This document shows, piece by piece, positions 59,682 to 64,000 of a stretch of 64,000 nucleotides of DNA. Numbering within the stretch: the stretch's first letter is position 1; every line of letters begins with the position of its first letter. The DNA is taken from contig NZ_MLCE01000006.1 of NCBI RefSeq assembly GCF_002300165.1, forward strand, positions 186,001 to 250,000. The letters run 5' to 3'. Below the pieces are notes generated by a model. It was not told the DNA's origin and did not search any database. It saw nothing but the letters and a program-made list of their open reading frames with translations. This DNA comes from Streptomyces sp. Tue6028 (GTDB lineage: Bacteria > Actinomycetota > Actinomycetes > Streptomycetales > Streptomycetaceae). The position numbers and the translations under genes are program-made.

Positions 59682-60152
59682 ATGACGGCCACGGACGAGA
59701 ACGGCGTCGTGCCCGGCGGGACGGGCGTGCCGGACGGGACGCCGAAGCAGCGGACACGGCTCATCAGCGGCCCCGGGATGCTGCTGCTGTGGCTGTACGG
59801 CGTGATGGTCGTGGGCGCCGTCTCGCGGTCCGCCGTGCAGATCTCCACGGAGTTCGACAAGGCACCGCTGGCCTACTCGCTGTCCGCGGTGGCGGGTGTC
59901 GTCTACGGCTTCATCACGTACTCGCTGGTGCGCGGCGGCGAGACGGCCCGCAGGGCGGCGCTGGTGTGCTGTGCCGCCGAACTCGCGGGCGTGCTGATCG
60001 TGGGCACCTGGACGCTGGTGGAGCCCTCCGCCTTCCCCGACGCCACGGTGTGGTCGGACTACGGGATGGGCTATCTGTTCATTCCGGTGCTGCTGCCGCT
60101 GTCGGCGATGTACTGGCTGCGCAAGGCCCGCACGACGGCCCGGCCGGCCTGA
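59682..60152 (+). CDS. small membrane protein, second of a pair
   Basis: It has 156 residues. After a hydrophilic N-terminus (about 1-30) there are four membrane segments (GMLLLWLYGVMVVGAVSRSAVQ; LAYSLSAVAGVVYGFITYSLV; AALVCCAAELAGVLIVGTWTLV; YGMGYLFIPVLLPLSAMYWL). The acidic EPSAFPDATVWSDYG loop is probably extracellular. Function unknown. ATG at 59682 follows GGGAGG, which overlaps the end of the previous gene. Confidence 0.83.
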   Translation: MTATDENGVVPGGTGVPDGTPKQRTRLISGPGMLLLWLYGVMVVGAVSRSAVQISTEFDKAPLAYSLSAVAGVVYGFITYSLVRGGETARRAALVCCAAELAGVLIVGTWTLVEPSAFPDATVWSDYGMGYLFIPVLLPLSAMYWLRKARTTARPA

Positions 60153-60311
60153 AGCTGAACAGGCCTGACCCTGAACCGGCCTGACCGCTGAACCCGGCAG
60201 GCCACCGAGTCCGACAGGCCGCCCGGCGGCGGGAGTCGGGCGCACCGGAGAGCCGCCCCTCGCCGGCCCGAGTCGCGCTGCCACCCGGCCGTTCGCGGGT
60301 GGTGCCGCGGT

Positions 60312-60334
60312 GGCCCCGGTCGGTGACCGGGGCC
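60312..60334 (-). terminator. terminator after the GNAT gene
   Basis: A perfect 10-bp stem (60312-60321 with 60325-60334) and GGT loop lies 10 bases past the minus-strand stop at 60344. Confidence 0.7.
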
Positions 60335-60343
60335 CGGGGCCGG

Positions 60344-60847
60344 TCAGGCGCTGGTCGCGTACGCGCTCGCGTCGGCGCCCTTCGCCAGCGTCACCAGCGT
60401 GAGCCGCTCGTCGACGCGCTCGGTGGAGACGGGCGCGTAACCGTGCTTGCGGTACAGGCGCAGATTGCGGTCGCTGCGGTGCCCGGTGAAGAGCTGGAAG
60501 GACTTGGCCGTGCCGTCCGCGCCGAGCTGTGCCTCGATCGCGGCGAGCAGCCGTCCGCCGAGCCCGTGCCGCTGCATGCGCGGGTGGACGATGAGCTTGT
60601 TGATGCGGGCCGTGCCGTCGTCGTCCACCGCGCCGCGGACCGAGGCCACCACCTCCGCCCCGAGCCGCGCCACGAGGACGGTGCCGCTGGCGAGTTCCGC
60701 CCTGAGGGAGTCGAGCGGCTGGGTGAGCGGCTCGATTCCGTAGTCGCCGTAGAGCTCGGCCTCGCTCTGGTAGCAGAGGTACTGCAGCTTGAGGATCTGT
60801 TCGGCGTCCTCTTCGGTCGCCGCCGAGATGGTCACGCTCATGCCCAT
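60344..60847 (-). CDS. GNAT family N-acetyltransferase
   Basis: It has 167 residues, single domain. VTISAATEEDAEQILKLQYLCYQSE opens the fold, INKLIVHPRMQRHGLGGRLLAAIEAQ holds the acetyl-CoA loop (Q-R-H-G-L-G-G, about 88-94), and NLRLYRKHGYAPVSTERV is the last motif. Substrate unknown. I chose ATG at 60847 with GGGAGG 9 bases upstream; ATG at 60841 is also possible. It is downstream of the sigma-like gene on the same strand. Confidence 0.88.
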   Translation of the reverse strand: MGMSVTISAATEEDAEQILKLQYLCYQSEAELYGDYGIEPLTQPLDSLRAELASGTVLVARLGAEVVASVRGAVDDDGTARINKLIVHPRMQRHGLGGRLLAAIEAQLGADGTAKSFQLFTGHRSDRNLRLYRKHGYAPVSTERVDERLTLVTLAKGADASAYATSA

Positions 60848-60905
60848 GTGTGCATGCCTCCCGCTCACCTGTTCCGCCGGTAGTCCCTCACTCCTATCCC
60901 CGCCG

Positions 60906-61400
60906 TCAGCGAGCCGCAACCTCCACCGTCAGCAATCGCCGCAGACATCCCAGGCATCTGGAACGTTCCGGGCCCAGACTGCCCTGTGAGATACCCAACT
61001 CCCCCGCGATCTCCCGGTATGTGAGGTCTTTCGGCGAGAGCAGCGCCGCCATGAGGCTCGGGCAGCGGCCCGGCAGTCGGCGCACGGCGTCGTGCAGCAC
61101 GCGCCGCCGTTCGGACGTCATCGCCTGCTGTTCGGGCCCGGGCCCGCCGAGGTCCGCGGGCTCGGCGGCGAAGGGCTGCTCGACACGGGCGGTGCGACGG
61201 CTGCGACGGGCCTCGGAGCGCACGGCGCGGCGCAGCCAGCCCTGCGGGTCCTCGGGCGGACCGCCCGCGTCGAGGCGCTCCAGCAGGCGGAGCCAGACGG
61301 CCTGTTCGAGGTCTCCCTGCTCGGCGCCGGAGGCGTACGCCTCGGCCGAGGCCTCGGCGACGAGGAGCGGGCGCAGGGTGGAAACCATCTCGTGGGTCAT
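60906..61400 (-). CDS. sigma-70 region-4-containing (ECF-like) protein
   Basis: It has 164 residues. A helical N-terminal part (EQGDLEQAVWLRLLERLDAGGPPEDPQGWLRRAVRSEARRSRR, about 30-75) resembles a shortened region 2. A C-terminal helix-turn-helix of sigma region 4 (LSPKDLTYREIAGELGISQGSLG, about 122-145) is followed by an unusual RSRCLGCLRRLL with two Cys. It is probably a divergent extracytoplasmic-function sigma factor or a sigma-like regulator; no anti-sigma gene is adjacent. ATG at 61400 (MTHEMVST) has no strong ribosome site; GTG at 61409 is an alternative. Confidence 0.83.
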   Translation of the reverse strand: MTHEMVSTLRPLLVAEASAEAYASGAEQGDLEQAVWLRLLERLDAGGPPEDPQGWLRRAVRSEARRSRRTARVEQPFAAEPADLGGPGPEQQAMTSERRRVLHDAVRRLPGRCPSLMAALLSPKDLTYREIAGELGISQGSLGPERSRCLGCLRRLLTVEVAAR

Positions 61401-61414
61401 GTGCGGCACGACGC

Positions 61415-61446
61415 GGCCGCCCCGGCGTCAGGTTGCCGGGGCGGCC
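61415..61446 (-). terminator. terminator of the GDPD gene
   Basis: A perfect 12-bp stem (61415-61426 with 61435-61446) with an 8-base loop lies between the GDPD stop (61475) and the sigma-like gene. Confidence 0.8.
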
Positions 61447-61474
61447 GTCTGTCACCCCATCCGGGGTCGCCGGG

Positions 61475-62638
61475 TCATCCGTTGACGAAGTCGGCGCGGG
61501 CCAGCAGCGCGGTGTCCGCGTTGTCGGAGAAGACGCCGTCGATGCCCGTCGCGAAGTACGTCTTGAAGGCACCGAACGCGTCGCCGTAGGCGGTCGGGTC
61601 GGTGCCCTTCCGGAAGTTCGCGGGGAGGAAGGGGTTCTCGTTGCGCATGGTGTAGGGGTGCAGGATCAGGCCCGCCTTGTGCGCGTCGGCGACGAGCGTG
61701 GTCGGCGTGGTGAGGTTGCCGCTCGCGTCCTTGGGGATGACCAGGTCGAGCGTGGGGCCGATGCCCTGCGCGTACGAGGCGATCCACGTCAGGCCCTCGG
61801 GCTTGACCAGGTCGGCGACCGTGCGCGGGTCGCCCGCCTCGACGAAGTCCCAGGGGCGGCTGCTCGCGCCGGACAGCAGCACGACGAGCGGGTTGTCGAC
61901 CAGCTTGTTCAGCCGCTGCATGCTGCTCGGCTCGAAGGACTGGAGGATGACCGGCGCGTTCTTCCCGTCCTTGCCGTACTTGCGCAGCAGCTTGGCGACC
62001 CGCTCCTCCAGCCCGAGGCCGAGCTTGCGGAAGTAGGTGGGGTGCTTGGTCTCGGGGTAGATCCAGACCTGCTTGCCGCGCTTACGGGTCTGCTCGTCCT
62101 GCCAGCGGAGCACCTCCTCGAAGGTCGGTATCTCCCAGCGGCCGTCGTAGAGCGTGTTGTGCGGACGGTTGGCGGGGATGCGCTCGACGGCCCGCAGCGT
62201 CTTCAGCTCGGCGAGGGTGAAGTCCTCGGTGAACCAGCCGGTGGTGGCGACGCCGTCGAGCGTCTTCGTGGTCTTGCGGTCGGCGAACTCGGGGTGTGCC
62301 GCGACGTCCGTGGTCCCGCCGATCTCCGGTTCGTGCCGGCACACGAGGTGGCCGTCCTTGGTGGGCACCAGGTCGCCCGCCTCGACGACGTCGGCGCCCA
62401 TGTCGAGGGCCAGCTGGTACGAGCCGAAGGTGTGCTCCGGTCGATAACCACTCGCCCCGCGATGTCCGATGACGGTCGGTTTGGGCAGGCTCCGGTAGCC
62501 GCCCGAGCCCTGCCGCCCGTCCGCTCTCGCCGTACCCGTCGCGCCGAGGACGGCTCCGCCCGCCCCGAGCACCGCCGCACCGAGCAGCGCGCGCCGCGCC
62601 GTACCCCGTCCCTGTCCGTCCGACTCCTGCGCCACCAT
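61475..62638 (-). CDS. secreted glycerophosphodiester phosphodiesterase
   Basis: Hydrolyses glycerophosphodiesters released from phospholipids or teichoic acids. It has 387 residues. The signal peptide has a twin-arginine motif (TARRALLGAAVLGAGGAVLG) and a likely cleavage site after TARADG (about 40). GDPD motifs: VIGHRGASGYRPEHTFGSY (the family H-R-G and E residues) and VPTKDGHLVCRHEPEI. The later metal/catalytic region includes WIYPETKHPTYF near 190. ATG at 62638. It is divergent from the acyltransferase gene. The next 409 bases upstream contain no supported gene. Confidence 0.93.
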   Translation of the reverse strand: MVAQESDGQGRGTARRALLGAAVLGAGGAVLGATGTARADGRQGSGGYRSLPKPTVIGHRGASGYRPEHTFGSYQLALDMGADVVEAGDLVPTKDGHLVCRHEPEIGGTTDVAAHPEFADRKTTKTLDGVATTGWFTEDFTLAELKTLRAVERIPANRPHNTLYDGRWEIPTFEEVLRWQDEQTRKRGKQVWIYPETKHPTYFRKLGLGLEERVAKLLRKYGKDGKNAPVILQSFEPSSMQRLNKLVDNPLVVLLSGASSRPWDFVEAGDPRTVADLVKPEGLTWIASYAQGIGPTLDLVIPKDASGNLTTPTTLVADAHKAGLILHPYTMRNENPFLPANFRKGTDPTAYGDAFGAFKTYFATGIDGVFSDNADTALLARADFVNG

Positions 62639-63047
62639 GAGCGCTCCTCCCGCTGTAGGGCCCCGCCTGTCGAAAACGGGACGATCGTAGGTGCCACGGT
62701 GTGACCGGAGGGAGGCCTGCGGTCGAACACGTGGGTGACCCTGGATGTCGTACGGGATGCGGAAGATGACGGTCCGTCGGCTTCACGGCGGCAGCGGTGG
62801 GTAGGCGGGAAGGGAGTGGCGGACGACGGCCGACCGCGACACGTTCACTCGTTCGCCGCCGCGACGCGCGATGTCCGTCACATCGTGTCGACGGCGTGAC
62901 AGCCGCCCGCTGAGGCGGCACCGCAGGTAAACAGGCGTCAACAGTGCGTATCCACTCGGTGAACCCGATGTGCAATCACCGGGGGGCCGCGAGTATCGTC
63001 CTCACCTGCACAGACTTCATACCGATCCCTTGACACCGGAGGGCCCG
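62639..63047. other. divergent intergenic region between the GDPD and acyltransferase genes
   Basis: No gene is supported. It must carry two divergent promoters. I did not find a convincing palindrome or -35/-10 pair. Confidence 0.4.
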
Positions 63048-63719
63048 TTGTCCCGCTTCGCGCTCATCAAGGCAGTGCTCGGACCGATCATGCGCCTGAT
63101 GTTCCGCCCACGGGTGGAAGGCGTGGAGAACATCCCGGGCGACGGCCCGGTGATCCTGGCCGGCAACCACCTCACGTTCATCGACTCGATGATCATGCCG
63201 CTGTTCTGCGACCGTCAGGTCTTCTTCATCGGCAAGGACGAGTACGTCACCGGCAAGGGCGTCAAGGGCAAGGTGATGGCCTGGTTCTTCACCGGCGTCG
63301 GCATGATCCCGGTCGACCGGGACGGCGGCCGCGGCGGTGTCGCGGCGCTGATGACCGGCCGCCGGGTGCTGGAGGAGGGCAAGGTCTTCAGCATCTACCC
63401 GGAGGGCACCCGCTCCCCCGACGGCCGCCTCTACCGGGGGCGCACGGGCATCGCCCGTCTGACCCTGATGACCGGTGCCCCCGTCGTTCCCTTCGCCATC
63501 ATCGGCACCGACAAGATCCAGCCGGGCGGCGCCGGCATCCCGCGCCCGGGACGGGTCACGGTCCGCTTCGGCGAGGCCATGGAGTTCTCCCGGTACGAGG
63601 GCATGGACCGCGACCGCTACGTCCTGCGGGCGGTGACCGACTCCGTGATGGCCGAGGTCATGCGACTGTCCGGCCAGGAGTACGTGGACATGTACGCCAC
63701 GAAGGCGAAGGCCGCCTGA
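63048..63719 (+). CDS. 1-acyl-sn-glycerol-3-phosphate acyltransferase (PlsC family)
   Basis: It has 223 residues. The catalytic HX4D motif is AGNHLTFIDS near residue 39, the glycerophosphate-binding motif is YPEGTRSPDGRLYRGRTG near 118, and VPFAIIGTDKIQPGG follows. It transfers an acyl chain to lysophosphatidate in membrane phospholipid synthesis, or to a related lysolipid. The start is a TTG at 63048 with GGAGGG 5 bases upstream; the in-frame GTG/ATG codons further upstream give an unconserved extension. It stands alone and ends before a strong hairpin. Confidence 0.9.
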   Translation: MSRFALIKAVLGPIMRLMFRPRVEGVENIPGDGPVILAGNHLTFIDSMIMPLFCDRQVFFIGKDEYVTGKGVKGKVMAWFFTGVGMIPVDRDGGRGGVAALMTGRRVLEEGKVFSIYPEGTRSPDGRLYRGRTGIARLTLMTGAPVVPFAIIGTDKIQPGGAGIPRPGRVTVRFGEAMEFSRYEGMDRDRYVLRAVTDSVMAEVMRLSGQEYVDMYATKAKAA

Positions 63720-63746
63720 CGCCTCGCACGAGGCACCGCGATTCTC

Positions 63747-63790
63747 ACGGGTGAGCCCCGGCCGGCAGTCGCCGGCCGGGGCTCACCCGT
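63747..63790. terminator. bidirectional terminator between the acyltransferase and the transporter gene
   Basis: A perfect 20-bp stem (63747-63766 with 63771-63790) with a 4-base loop lies between two convergent genes, 27 bases past one stop and 9 bases past the other. Confidence 0.88.
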
Positions 63791-63799
63791 TCCGTACCG

Positions 63800-64000
63800 T
63801 CACGCCTCCAGCTTCTGCCCGCGCAGCAGGAACCACGCGGCCACCGCCGTGGCGAGCAGCACCAGCGCTCCGGCGCCCGCCGCGATCGCGAGGCCGTCGA
63901 CGAACGCGGTACGGGCCGAGTCCATCAGTGCCGCCGCGGTGTCGGCGGGCAGCTCCGCGGCCGACTCGACGGCGCCGCCGAGCGATTCGTGAGCCGCGGC
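63800..64000 (-). CDS. C-terminal end of a probable MFS (DHA2-type) drug transporter
   Basis: Only the last 66 residues are in the window; the rest lies beyond base 64000. They read AAAHESLGGAVESAAELPAD and then SARTAFVDGLAIAAGAGALVLLATAVAAWFLLRG, ending QKLEA. A loop with A-X2-A-F-V-X-G-L before a final membrane helix and a short basic tail is typical of 14-helix EmrB/QacA transporters. The assignment rests on this short stretch alone. Confidence 0.7.
   Translation of the reverse strand, partial: AAAHESLGGAVESAAELPADTAAALMDSARTAFVDGLAIAAGAGALVLLATAVAAWFLLRGQKLEA

Noticed and set aside
1..64000. CRISPR array
   Set aside because: The tandem repeats at 10880-11058, 30480-30676 and 34708-34790 are contiguous or nearly so, with no unique spacers and no cas genes.

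Overview
The window is a stretch of a Streptomyces-type chromosome. The evidence is a very high G+C content with strong third-position bias, Shine-Dalgarno sequences close to AAGGAGG, frequent GTG/TTG starts, many ATGA/GTGA start-stop overlaps, and actinobacterial marker genes: the sporulation regulator ssgB, the phosphatidylinositol-mannoside genes, a cobT fused to bluB, and Ser/Ala-rich SecD. Gene order follows the conserved core of Streptomyces chromosomes running from relA to the metNIQ transporter, as far as I can recall it.

Layout. 1-10.1 kb (minus strand): the start of relA (its 3' end is outside the window), then apt-secF-secD-yajC (purine salvage and protein export), ruvB-ruvA-ruvC (Holliday-junction processing), a YebC-family protein, and pdxT-pdxS (pyridoxal phosphate synthesis). 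10.3-13.9 kb: a LemA-like membrane protein and three overlapping genes for phosphatidylinositol-phosphate synthesis, mannosylation and acylation. 14-24.6 kb: a divergent EF-G-like GTPase, an unknown membrane protein, a HIT protein, a K+ channel, thrS, a two-gene DUF4365 cassette of unknown function, an exonuclease and tRNA-Val(CAC). 24.6-35.6 kb: two further genes, then a rhamnogalacturonan-use locus (exo-lyase, YesL/DUF624 protein, ABC permeases, binding protein). About 1.1 kb of degenerate non-coding DNA follows, then a second tRNA-Val(CAC) identical to the first over its flanks. 35.7-42.1 kb: a PGPGW membrane protein, ssgB, a CGNR zinc-finger protein, small membrane proteins, a DsbA-like protein, a double-GNAT protein, and pabC-pabB for p-aminobenzoate.

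42.2-42.7 kb is a five-tRNA cluster: Gly(GCC), Cys(GCA) and three Val(GAC). 42.9-47.7 kb has a zf-TFIIB protein, an APH-like kinase, two small unknown proteins, a Ser/Thr kinase and a TrmH methyltransferase. 47.7-54.5 kb holds tetrapyrrole/cobalamin genes: cysG/cobA-type methyltransferase-dehydrogenase, a 1250-residue BluB-CobT fusion and cobL. 54.7-58.6 kb has a GNAT protein and the methionine ABC transporter metN-metI-metQ, preceded by a short leader ORF ending in a Cys/Met-rich run. The rest holds a HAD phosphatase, two small membrane proteins, another GNAT protein, a sigma-like protein, a glycerophosphodiester phosphodiesterase, a PlsC-type acyltransferase and the 3' end of a probable MFS transporter.

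Most of the window is conserved core genome. The parts most worth a second look are the metNIQ leader peptide, the DUF4365 pair, the degenerate EF-G-like GTPase, the huge disordered arm on BluB-CobT, the acceptor-stem variants among tRNA-Val genes, and the rhamnogalacturonan module between two identical tRNA genes. I saw no CRISPR array, insertion sequence, integrase, rRNA gene or biosynthetic cluster.
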